Source: Plasmodiophora brassicae (taxonomy: Eukaryota > Endomyxa: Phytomyxea > Phytomyxea > Plasmodiophorida). Taken from it: a DNA stretch of 64,000 bases. Under the pieces are notes generated by a model that was not told where the DNA came from, made no database searches, and saw only the letters and a program-made list of their open reading frames with translations. Both the position numbers and the translations under genes were made by a program. This document shows, one piece after another, positions 11,625-20,781 of the stretch. The stretch spans positions 372,001 through 436,000 of the forward strand of contig CP145414.1 of NCBI GenBank assembly GCA_036867785.1, in the 5' to 3' direction. The stretch's first letter is position 1. Each line of letters begins with the position of its first letter.

Positions 11625-11897
11625 TCAGCGCCTGGAAGACGACCGATTGGCAGTCACCAACATGTGCTTGCGCGCGTCTCGAACAAGACCGGCGCCGCGC
11701 CCCGTCTCGAGCGTCGTCTGCAGGTTCTCCAGGCGGACCTCCCTCAGGAACACGTCGACGATCTGCCCGAACACCTCGCTGGCGCTGCGCTCATCGTCCT
11801 CCTCGCTGTCGGTGGCCACGTCGGACGCCGACCCGACCTCATCCTCCGTCATCCGCTCGTCGGCGGACCCCCGCCGTCGCGCCCGGTTCAAAGGCAT
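11625..11897 (-). CDS. Possible small acidic protein upstream of GPC1
   Basis: Minus-strand frame of about 90 residues from ATG at 11897, containing ASDVATDSEEDDERSASEVF and a helical tail. It ends just before the GPC1 start codon. I could not splice it into GPC1 because a stop precedes that ATG without an acceptor. It may be a small independent gene, a 5' leader frame or chance coding in GC-rich DNA. No homology recognised. 11898-12211 shows nothing else. Confidence 0.25.
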   Translation of the reverse strand: MPLNRARRRGSADERMTEDEVGSASDVATDSEEDDERSASEVFGQIVDVFLREVRLENLQTTLETGRGAGLVRDARKHMLVTANRSSSRR

Positions 11898-12211
11898 CCA
11901 CACAAATATCCCCTATGGCGCTGCACTGGCCGGGTATATAGTAACCTTGTTGATACAGACCACTGGGTCGCAATCCGCACTGGCGACGCGGTAAACGCGA
12001 CGTAGCCTTGTGGAGTTGTGGTGCCCACGCAGGCCAGGTCAGCGGACGTCTGCTGCAGCCTGCAGTTAACGGGCGACAGTCGAGAAAAGGTAGCCCCGTC
12101 ATTTTTCATTTGATGCGGTCGGGACGTCATGGAGGGCGGCGTGGCTGCCACACATCTGGGGCAGATCCCGGTAAGGGACGGCGTACCTGAGAACGATCGA
12201 CGACGCGGCTA

Positions 12212-15200
12212 ATGTTCCGTTCATGGTTTTCGCGGTGGCGAAATCGGTCGGCCAACGATGAATCGGCACGGCGATCGGTGGCGCCCGTTCGCCTTCAGAC
12301 GGCGGACGAGTGGCGGGACGCCGCGGTGGACTCTGTCGAAAGCGGCTTGAACCCGGCCATGAAAGTGTTCATTGACAGCATGGATACGTATTCGACGAAG
12401 CATGCCCAGCAATCGACGTCGTTGGCAGACCTTGTTGCGAAATCGCCGCCTGACGTCAAGGTGTTCCTTCGCGAAATGTACGACCGCCATGTCGAGCATG
12501 TGGTCAAGCAGATGCTCATCCGGCAAGGCCAGGCGCATTCGCAATGGCTTCCAGTCATCGTCTCGTTCGCCCTCCACGCATCTTGGACTTTGCAGGTCGA
12601 CCCGTCATGCTCCTCGATTCTGGATATGACCCATGTCGTTGCGTTTAGCAGCGGGTCTGAACTGTCGTCGTGTCTTTGACATTGCTCACACTAACGATGA
12701 GCTCCAGATCGCCATCCGATAGCGAAACGGTACCTGGTCTCGTTCTTCTTGGCGTCAACGTCGCGCATCGTAAGATGAGAACCGTTGTGGACACGCCTCG
12801 GGTTTTGCTTCTAGAGAACGCACGGCTCAACACGAATACCGCTCCATCGATGACGTCGCTGCGCTCGCTTCGCTCCAGCACTATCCAGGAAATCCAATCG
12901 CAATCGCAGGCGATGCGCATCATCTCAGCTCGCCCTGACATCGTCATCATGCCCGATCCCATCTCGATCGACAGTCAGTTGACGTACCAGCGTCACGGTG
13001 TCACTGTCGTCGCGGGTGTTACCCATCGCCAGATCGTCCTGCTCGCGCGTGCCACGAACGCCACGCCGGTCACATCCTTGCGACACGCTCAACTGGCCAC
13101 TTGCCGTCGTTTCCAAGTCACATGGGAGGACCTGCCCCCAGAACGGCGATATGAAAGCGGGACGCAGCGCCGCGTAAGCTGTCTGAAACTGAACAGTGCC
13201 ACGCCGGATCGCTTCCTGACGCTGATCCTACGAGGGGTCCAATGCGCTGTTGACCGGACCGCTCTGGAATCTATCACGAGAACCGCGGTTCTGATCGCGT
13301 ACAACACGACGTTAGAGGCGTCGTATATCTTCGATTCTAACGCGACGCTGTACCAGGATCTACTTCTGGGAACGCCGCCTATCTCCCCGGGATCAGATCG
13401 CGATCTCGGCAATAGAGCCGCCGGTCCATTATCGTCAACACCATTGGTGCTCGTTGACAGTCGCGCTGGTGGTGACTTGGTGGATCGCGACGAAACCGAT
13501 GGTCAGTTGGTGTGGTCATTGGAGTTCGGTGTGTACTGGATGCATGCGGAAACGCCGGTCGGCACAAGGTATGTTTCCTGCTTCCGGCCGCTGTCGACGC
13601 GGACAGCGTTCTATGGTGCCAATGATACCACGATTGGTGAATTCCTTCGCAACACGTGCTTCAATGCGTCGCGGAAGTGCAAGTGTGGTCGTACCATGCT
13701 GAATCACAAGTAAGTGGTGTTCCTGCACAGTTGTGTTTGACCTGATGAGCGCTGGGTAGGTTCTGTGTGACACATGCGAACGGTAAGCTGTCCATCGAGG
13801 TGGACGCCTTGCCGCAGGCATTGCTGGCCGAATCGAGCGACGACGCAACGCTGTCCTGGGTCTGGTGCCAGCTCTGCAGGCGTCGAAGCTCCGCAGTCGT
13901 GCGCGTTTCTGGACGCACCTTAGCCATGTCAATCACGAAGTTCTTCGAACTCTGCATCTACGACTACAGGGTGCGTTCGCAGTACGAGTCGTGCCGACAT
14001 CGTGTCCATCGCGACATGATCCGTTGCTTCGCGTTTCGCAATCTGGTCGCATCGATCACCTACACGACGGCACCCCCTTTTCAGCTATCGTTCGCGTTAC
14101 CGATGCGGTTCTCAGGGAAAGCGAATGCACGCCTCGCTCGCGTCGAGCTTGCCCGGCTCTTGGCACTCGCCCATCACGTGTCGACGATCGCGCTACGGCA
14201 TACGAATCGTCGCCTGCCGTCGTTGGTGATCGACTCCTCAGGCGACGTCGTCCGCAGACGTATCCAGGAGCAATATGACGCCATTGTCAAGCGAGCGGCC
14301 GAATATGCTAGGATGAACGTCGGTCCCACCATTGCTAGGCAGCTCTACGTTCAACTGTTCCAGGCAGCGAACCTCTGGAAATCTCAGGTAGCGTTCGCAT
14401 TCGGGAAGACTGGCTTGTATAATAACGAAACAATGGCCAGGTTGAGCCAGAGTATGTCAGATCTGCCGATGCTGACCCGGTAGCCGCGGTGACTGGGTTC
14501 TTGGGTGGGAGCCCGGCCCCAGTTCTGGTACGTAACGCGATCTGGACCCTGTCACCGACGTTCGGCGGTACGATAATCCCCATCATCCCGCTTCAAGTGA
14601 GTTGTGTTAACTGCATCCGATCTGTGAACCTGCTCTGACAGCGCGCGGCGAAACAGGTCTGTACCCAGATTGCGCATGCTTTGGCCTCTTTGCAACACGC
14701 CGCGTTTATCATGTCGGTCTCCGATGTACCCATTGCCTTGAAATTGTTACCGTTAGAAAAGGTTCCTTTCGGACTGACGTTTTCGTGAATGTCGGGCTCA
14801 TTTCTGTTTGCAGGTTTTGTCCAGTTCAATGCTGGGTGTGGAAGAAGACAATGAAGCCCGAGCCTGTGAGCAAGCGCTCCGTGTTAAGCCTATCGTCGAC
14901 CATGATTACTCTACCGTGGTGGATTGCGGGCAGCAGGGTACGTGTCGTCGCAGGACATGCCAGCACTACCGGTCACTGAGATGGGTGGAGTTAGGGACGT
15001 GCAGGATACACTTTGCGCGACAGTTCCAGGTGAGATGATGACATGGTCACTTACACTGGCCAAACGTAACTCTTGTGAAGGCGCTTCGCCACTGTGTCTG
15101 TCAAAACAACTACACGGTCATTGAATCGCTTTCGCGGTCAAAGGTATGGGCGGCAACCGGCGGCAAGAGCAATGCTGCTTTCAGAAGAACTGGTGATCGA

Positions 15201-16248
15201 CGCCTGATTTTGAAACGCATCAGCTCCACTGAGGTCGCATGTCGCCCGTGATTGTGCGAACACGGTTCTCTAACTGACGCATCCAGGCCAAAGCCTTCTC
15301 TGGAATGGCATTCGCGTACTTCAGGTACATGGCCGACCATTTGTTCGGCTCCAAACCTAGCTGCTTGATTCCTATCATTGGACTGTTTGAAATAACATCA
15401 CCACCGTCGTCGACGTCCGTCTTTCATGTTCTAATGCCGAATCTGTTCGCCGAGGATCACGTTGATAGAATATTCGATTTGAAAGGCAAATCAACAGGTA
15501 AGCCTAGGATCTGGGCGTTTCTTCTGCGTTGGTCACATGCCCATTAGGGCGGTTTATTCCGGAGAAGGCCGCTCCAGATGGTTCGGCATCAGTTCCCGAC
15601 TGGGAGGACTTGGACACGAACGACCTCGGGATTGCGCCACCTGCCCATAATGAGCAGGTTCGGTCTCTAGTCGTCCTGGTTGCTCCCGACGACTGAAATT
15701 TGCAACAGGTTCTCCAAGACGAGAACTTTGCCATGTACATGAACGGGGAACCTCTACCATTAATCGACGTCGCATACGACGCCCTGTTCGCTGCTCTAGG
15801 CAACGACACCAAGTTCCTGTCATCGCTGGGCATCATGGATTATTCCGTCCTGCTTGGCGTTTGCGAGGGGCACCCGCGCCAGATCATCATCGGCATCATC
15901 GACTACATCCGGACGTACACGCTTGACAAGAAGGTCGAGACAACGATCAAAACGTTCGTCGAGCGCGGCACGCCAACCGTCGTCCCACCAGTCCTGTACA
16001 TGGAACGCTTCCTCGCCCAAATGTACCGCAACTTCATCAGCACTCCTCATCGGGAACGCCAATGGGGACCCATGCGTTCGGGTGCATTGGACGTCGACCC
16101 AGCTGCGAACCTTGTCTACGAATCCGGCCCCGGTGGACGCCAGCATAGAGCCGATGACGATGACGCAATGCATAGCGTTGCACCCAGTGGACATCACAGC
16201 TACCGGCACGATATCCTATTCTACAGAGGGTTCTCTGGGATACACTAG
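12212..16248 (+). CDS. FAB1: Phosphatidylinositol 3-phosphate 5-kinase, Fab1/PIKfyve type
   Basis: Makes PI(3,5)P2 on endosome and vacuole membranes. Order: N-terminal region (12212-12660); chaperonin-like CCT domain (12670-13400, GLVLLGVNVAHRKMRT, ARPDIVIMPDPISIDSQLTY, LTLILRG); cysteine-rich linker (FLRNTCFNASRKCKCGRTML, then THANGKLSIEVD and MSITKFFELCIYDY, 13500-14200); C-terminal lipid kinase (15140-16100). Kinase motifs: GGKSNAAFRRTGDRRLILKR with the ATP-binding lysine, DLKGKSTG, MDYSVLLGV and IIGIIDYIRTYTLDKKVE. At least six short introns are visible, for example one ending near 15288. No FYVE zinc finger is seen before the CCT domain or in the 300 bp upstream, so membrane recruitment must differ from animal and yeast enzymes unless a distant exon was missed. 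Confidence 0.92.
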
Positions 16249-16267
16249 TCGCCACGATGAGGGCAGT

Positions 16268-16287
16268 GGTGTGTGTGTGTGTGTGTC
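16268..16287. repeat. (TG)n microsatellite
   Basis: Short TG dinucleotide run directly after the Fab1 stop codon, in the convergent spacer with the lectin gene. A shorter CA run occurs near 16963-16972 on the other side of that gene. Confidence 0.9.
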
Positions 16288-16312
16288 GGGACACTGATAG
16301 CGACGTTACTGT

Positions 16313-16846
16313 TTATTGACAGGCGCCGTACTTGAACTTGGCCCGCTTGCAGAGGCCCGCGTTCTGTGTGGACGGCGACGCTGACGTCCAGACGATCGTC
16401 GACACGTTCTTGTATTGGTACTCGACGAGGTCGCCTGAATCGGTGAGGAACGCGAGGTACGGCCCTCGAGAGATGCCGTCCGGGCCATAAGCCTGGTTGT
16501 GCGCCCAGAGCGCGGTACGGTTGCCGTCGTACAGGACCATGTTGCCGTCGTCCTGGAGTTTGAACGACACCGCCTGGCCGCCGGCGCAGATGCTCCAGAC
16601 GGTCTGCGTGTAGTGCCCAGCAGAGTTCAGCTCGTTGGCGCTCCATTCCTGCAGCTCCAGGTTGCCATTGTACAGCTGCAGGCGGTACTGCCCGTTCTGG
16701 CTCCACTTCTGGTCGCCATCCGCCATCGACGTCCCGCTGATCATAACGGCGAACTGTGGATCTCCGACGAGGACCGCTTCAAGCACGCGCGCCGCAGGAC
16801 ACCATACAGCTATCATCACCGCCATCATAACGCGTACGGTTGCCAT
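16313..16846 (-). CDS. Secreted bulb-type (GNA-like) lectin-domain protein
   Basis: About 177 residues, no intron. The ATG at 16846 was chosen because it opens a hydrophobic signal sequence (MATVRVMMAVMIAVWC); the frame stays open further upstream but without a membrane-targeting start. The mature part is one B-lectin beta-prism: repeated strands such as GQYRLQLYNGNLELQEWSA and VSFKLQDDGNMVLYDGN. The second matches the mannose-binding signature QxDxNxVxY with D, N, V and Y in place (QDDGNMVLY). Such proteins bind mannose-rich glycans and are used in recognition or defence. The tail is short with two cysteines. Single-exon structure among intron-rich neighbours is unusual. Target and role are unknown. 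Confidence 0.82.
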   Translation of the reverse strand: MATVRVMMAVMIAVWCPAARVLEAVLVGDPQFAVMISGTSMADGDQKWSQNGQYRLQLYNGNLELQEWSANELNSAGHYTQTVWSICAGGQAVSFKLQDDGNMVLYDGNRTALWAHNQAYGPDGISRGPYLAFLTDSGDLVEYQYKNVSTIVWTSASPSTQNAGLCKRAKFKYGACQ

Positions 16847-17107
16847 TTTCGAAATAAGGTCGTCCAGGGGCGGCCATGTTCCGGGTTTGACGTTGTCTCG
16901 ACAGTGAGTCACGGTCGTCCAGCGCGTGACGTCAACAGGGGACGGGGGGCGAGCGCCTAATACACACACACGGCAGGGGGACTGTTGCCACAGGTACCGG
17001 GCGATCTGCCCCCGAGTAGATATTCGTTCGACTCGGCCGTTACCTCGGTACGACTAAGCAGACAGTGCTCCGGGTACTTGTGCCGCTCATAATTACGGTC
17101 GTTTGGG

Positions 17108-17601
17108 ATGCTGACGAAGTTCGCGTTGAAGGCCCACGTTGCGGTCGCAAAGGCGTTCGGGGATGCTGTCTACCAGGCCGCATCCCAGGCGATCGACGAG
17201 ATCGCCGCCCGTAAGGCATGTGACTCCCGCGGGCGCTGGCGTACTGACCCACCCGTCCAGGTTGGGAAACGGTCGGCAACGCCAGCGAGATCCTGACGCT
17301 GAAGGCCCCACCGACGACCCCAGAGGGGACCATGGCGATCCAGGCCCCGCCAAGAATGACAAAGGAGGAGCGCCGCCAGGCCGACATGCGTCGTCGCCTG
17401 TCCGCCTTCGTCACGGCGAAGAAGGTATCTAGAGTCGGCGTCGGTACTGTGTGCCAAGGTACTGGTTCTGACGGTCTGCAGGAAGCGAAAGCGAAGGAAC
17501 GCCGCGATGCCATGAGGAAGCCCGCATGGGACCACTCGACAAAGACCAATGCAACGATGGTCGGCCGGGCCCGCAACTGGAGTCGCAACGCGCCTGCGTG
17601 A
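17108..17601 (+). CDS. Small helical hypothetical protein
   Basis: Three exons join cleanly with two introns (about 17212-17261 and 17425-17481). The product of about 130 residues begins with an amphipathic, Ala-rich helix free of acidic residues (TKFALKAHVAVAKAFGDAVY), which could be a mitochondrial presequence. A proline-rich hinge (KAPPTTPEGTMAIQAPPRM) and a basic helical tail (MTKEERRQADMRRRL, KAKERRDAMRKPAWDHSTK) follow. I do not recognise the family. Clean splicing in frame supports a real gene. Confidence 0.5.
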
Positions 17602-18110
17602 CAACCACGAACCCATATAAACTAACTGAGATGCAGACGACCCAGGCGCGCCAGAACACAGTCGCTAGGAAGCAACCGCGGGCCGTAGACCGAGCAATGA
17701 ATCCTGATCAGAGTGACTGACCGTGTAAACGCGAAACCATCCCATGCCCTTCTTCAGCTACGACAGTTGCCTCGCTGCTGGAACGGATTCGCTTGTACAC
17801 GGTCAGTCACGAATTCAATGCTCGCTCGCATCTGTGTACAGCATACCTGGACGGGACGACGACGCGGAAACGCCCCCACCCTGTTTGGCGCTGGCAACGA
17901 CACCGCTTGCCGCGCACCATGGGTTGCTATCGGTTGGTCTGCACGAAGTGGCCTACTCCGTAGTATGTGGGTCGCTTCCTGCCTGAAAGGCCGCGAAACA
18001 CAAATAAACTAAAACAATGTGGGTGGCTTTACCCACTGCAGCAGCTGCAGTTGCTCCAGGCCAGAGGGGGTCGTCGTTTTGGAACGGTTGCTGCCGGCCA
18101 TTTTGAACAA
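17602..18110. other. Intergenic, no gene supported
   Basis: About 500 bp. Short frames exist on both strands but none has a recognisable domain or convincing composition. It should hold the promoter of the NDUFB11-like gene. Confidence 0.45.
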
Positions 18111-18428
18111 ATGTCTGGGTTGGCGTGGCGTCGTGCCTCGATGGTGGCGCGCCGCCCGGCACTGCTGGGCCGGCGCCGCCTGAGCGAGAAGAACATCTGG
18201 GATATCGAGGACAAGGAGCCGTCGAAGGCGCGCCCGTTCAACCGGGTGGCCGGCGAGCCCGTCGAGGTCGAGGGCTGGGAGAACATCTACATCTACGGTA
18301 TGGGGTTCAGCTTCCTGACGCTGGCGGTCGGCCTGTACTTCAAACCGGAGACCAGCCTGTCCGAGTGGGCGCGCGAGGAGATCTTCAAACAGGAGGGCAA
18401 GGAGAAGTATAGTCTGGACAATGTCTGA
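18111..18428 (+). CDS. NDUFB11: Mitochondrial complex I subunit, NDUFB11/ESSS-like
   Basis: 105-residue product. The first 25 residues are Arg/Ala-rich without acidic residues (MSGLAWRRASMVARRPALLG), as in a mitochondrial presequence. Then come a short charged stretch, one membrane helix (YIYGMGFSFLTLAVGLYF) and the tail KPETSLSEWAREEIFKQEG. A Trp-Asn/Glu-rich approach, a single helix, Lys-Pro-Asp/Glu and an EW-[AS]-R-x-E motif are the layout of the ESSS/NDUFB11 accessory subunit of the complex I membrane arm. Length fits the family. Identification rests on motif layout and could be refuted by a profile search. Confidence 0.7.
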   Translation: MSGLAWRRASMVARRPALLGRRRLSEKNIWDIEDKEPSKARPFNRVAGEPVEVEGWENIYIYGMGFSFLTLAVGLYFKPETSLSEWAREEIFKQEGKEKYSLDNV

Positions 18429-18693
18429 CGCTGCCGGACTGCCAACCTCCTCCATACACGATCGTTTCGGGTCACCCCGGTCCACGTGGAGTCATGTCGT
18501 TCCGCTCCCGTCTGCCCGCCCGGGTCAACGTAGACCTACGCCCATCGCCAGTTGACTCATGCCGTGCTGAAGGTTGACGCCGTCGCCTGCCGATGGCTTT
18601 AGTTGCTTCATAACCGTATTTATTTATCGTTCAGCGCGCCGTCACCTGCTAGCGTCGTATTGCGTATTCCTGAAGCAAGTTCGCCGACCATAC

Positions 18694-18984
18694 ATGCACC
18701 CATTCGCGAACAAGGTTGCCCCAGCGCCCCCGAAGGACGGGGCGTCCCCGTTCATGCGGACGGTCGAACCCGAGGTCGTCACCGTCCTCGAATCCATCGA
18801 GGGGTACTCGCGCGTCGCCGAGTTCCGCCGGGGCCTCCACCGCATTGCCAAGCGCCTGCCGCAGGCGCCGCCCGTCCTCGACACGATCGTCAAGGCGCAG
18901 GACTTCCTCATCGCGAAACGCGATCGCCGGTCCGGCCCGAGTGCCGCCGACATCAAGTGCCTGCAGAACCGCCGCTCTATCTAA
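18694..18984 (+). CDS. Small hypothetical protein
   Basis: 96 residues from ATG at 18694 (MHPFANKVAPAPPKDGASPF) with a helical, basic body (VLESIEGYSRVAEFRRGLHR). The composition looks coding and the frame continues open upstream without a better start. No signal peptide, no membrane helix and no domain recognised. The upstream 200 bp could hide a short first exon. Confidence 0.45.
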   Translation: MHPFANKVAPAPPKDGASPFMRTVEPEVVTVLESIEGYSRVAEFRRGLHRIAKRLPQAPPVLDTIVKAQDFLIAKRDRRSGPSAADIKCLQNRRSI

Positions 18985-19180
18985 ACCACAGTTGTCGTAC
19001 ATGACGTTGTCGTACAATGCCCGTCTGCAACGCTGCATGGGTGGTCGTCGCCATTGGCCGTCGTGGCACACGGGCGAGATATTTACTGAGGCGACCGGGG
19101 AAGATTGTCGACGCGTGTGTCTGTGTAGATTCTGCAACGGGGGACACGTATTCTGCAACGGAATCTGTGGGAGACGTATC

Positions 19181-19555
19181 ATGGTGACAGCGTCGTCGTC
19201 GGCAGTGTGGGTGGGTGAGGCCCTGATCTTCCTGGCGACATGCGCGCTGGGCGTGGCGTTCGGGTACATGCTCGCTACGGCCATGCGCCTCAGGCAGGAG
19301 TGCAAGCATCATCAGTCCAAGAGGAAGGCGGTGCCGAAACTGAAGATCGAGGCCGTGACCGCGGCCGACGTCAGCGACGACGAGGACAGGCGGAGTTCGT
19401 TGTCGCCCAAGTTCACCGGCAGGTCCGATGACGAACCTCTGCCGAAGCACAACAGGCTCGACTCGGTGGACGTGTCCGGCGACGTTCTTCTCGCAGCGAC
19501 AGCCGCGTTCCAGCTATCGTCGTCCGACGCATCAGATAACGATATGGACGATTGA
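19181..19555 (+). CDS. Small single-helix membrane protein
   Basis: 124 residues from ATG at 19181. One N-terminal membrane helix (VGEALIFLATCALGVAFGYM) is followed by a basic juxtamembrane segment and an acidic, serine-rich cytosolic-type tail (AADVSDDEDRRSSLSPKF, and SSSDASDNDMDD at the end). The topology looks like a signal-anchored protein with a phosphorylatable tail. No family recognised. Confidence 0.55.
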   Translation: MVTASSSAVWVGEALIFLATCALGVAFGYMLATAMRLRQECKHHQSKRKAVPKLKIEAVTAADVSDDEDRRSSLSPKFTGRSDDEPLPKHNRLDSVDVSGDVLLAATAAFQLSSSDASDNDMDD

Positions 19556-19675
19556 CGGGTACACAGCAACCAGTTGGACACAGCGCGGCTGTGTCAGCGT
19601 GAGTCATTCCTAGAGCGCACCGGAAGGCAGAACGAAGTGCAGGGTGTCGACTTGACGCTATCAGGGCAGACGGAG

Positions 19676-20179
19676 ATGATTGCTGGAATCTCGTTGATGC
19701 TGCTGGGTGCCGGTATGGTGTCCTCGCCGGCAATGGCGTTGGACGCTGCGTCGATGATTTCAACGGGGCTCGGCATGCTGACGGGAACGGCGCAGGTCGA
19801 CGACCTGCTGAAGGTCCTTGTGACCGAGGTGGCAGATACGGACGGGTTGCGGAATAGCATGAACAACTTGTTCGGTATCGACCAGAGTAGCGACCTGCAG
19901 AGTTCGCTGGAGGGCATGATGAACACCGATGTGCTGACGTATTTACGCGCGATGGGCGACGTGTCGGTGGAGTCGCTGACCTCGCTCCTGGCTCAGCCGT
20001 CTGGCGTTCCGGATCTGGTTGTCTCCGCTGTCAGTGGCCTGGTCGGCCACTTCATGAGCCAACCGTCGGTCCAGAACGATTCCTGCCCCGTTCATCCAGA
20101 GTCCGATGTATTCTTTGCTCGCAAGAGTTTCTGCGAGATTCGGGAAGCGAAGACAAACACGCCTGACCGTGATCTATAA
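19676..20179 (+). CDS. Hypothetical hydrophobic-start protein
   Basis: 167 residues from the first true ATG (19676); the frame is open about 100 nt further upstream without an ATG, so a first exon may be missing. The N-terminus is hydrophobic (MIAGISLMLLGAGMVSSPAM) and may be a signal or membrane segment. The rest alternates helical segments with glycine/serine (DLQSSLEGMMNTDVLTYLRA). The last 45 residues carry two cysteines. No homology recognised. Confidence 0.45.
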   Translation: MIAGISLMLLGAGMVSSPAMALDAASMISTGLGMLTGTAQVDDLLKVLVTEVADTDGLRNSMNNLFGIDQSSDLQSSLEGMMNTDVLTYLRAMGDVSVESLTSLLAQPSGVPDLVVSAVSGLVGHFMSQPSVQNDSCPVHPESDVFFARKSFCEIREAKTNTPDRDL

Positions 20180-20781
20180 ACACCGGTTGAACCCAGACGA
20201 GCATGTTCCTGTGCCTGCCGACGTTCGTTGACCGTGCTGCGTAATTACTCACCATCGTGATCTATTTAGCATGCTCGGCTTTCCACTGCCCTGCCGTTCT
20301 GTAACAGACTGACCTTGTCGCCGAATCGGTCCGACACAGGGTCAATGCCATGGGGCTCAAGACGCATTGCAAAAGCGCTGACAGGCATCGCGTTGCGCGG
20401 CTCATGCTTTTGACGGTCATAATTTGATCGATCGGCAGCGAGACCGTTGCACTGAGTATTCGTCAAGAACCCGATTTAGGTGTTCCAGGTTGACAAGATG
20501 ACCTTTGAACACTGCGGCCGGCATAACCCAAGAAAGAACCGCCAGGTCCTGCCACTCCACAACCGAAAATAGGTCTTGCTGACTGTGTGGGCACTGCACT
20601 GCGCGGAACGCGTCGGTCGTTGCGGAGTCCGAGGACGTGCGCTGTCCAGCGTTCACTGACCACAGTGACCTAAAAATAGCACTGCAGCGGCTCCAGCGGT
20701 ACAGCCCCAAGCGCACTCCGAGCGGTGTGGTGCAGCAAGGCGCAGAACCGCTTTCGGTGGGCCGTCAGCATAACAACAGCA
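20180..20781. other. Intergenic, upstream region of AlaRS copy 1
   Basis: About 600 bp without a supported gene. It does not resemble the 278-bp spacer upstream of AlaRS copy 2, so the two synthetase genes appear to have unrelated promoters. Confidence 0.5.

Noticed and set aside
17108-17601. PAM16/TIM16 import motor subunit
   Set aside because: Only the first helix is vaguely similar; the degenerate J domain of that family is missing.
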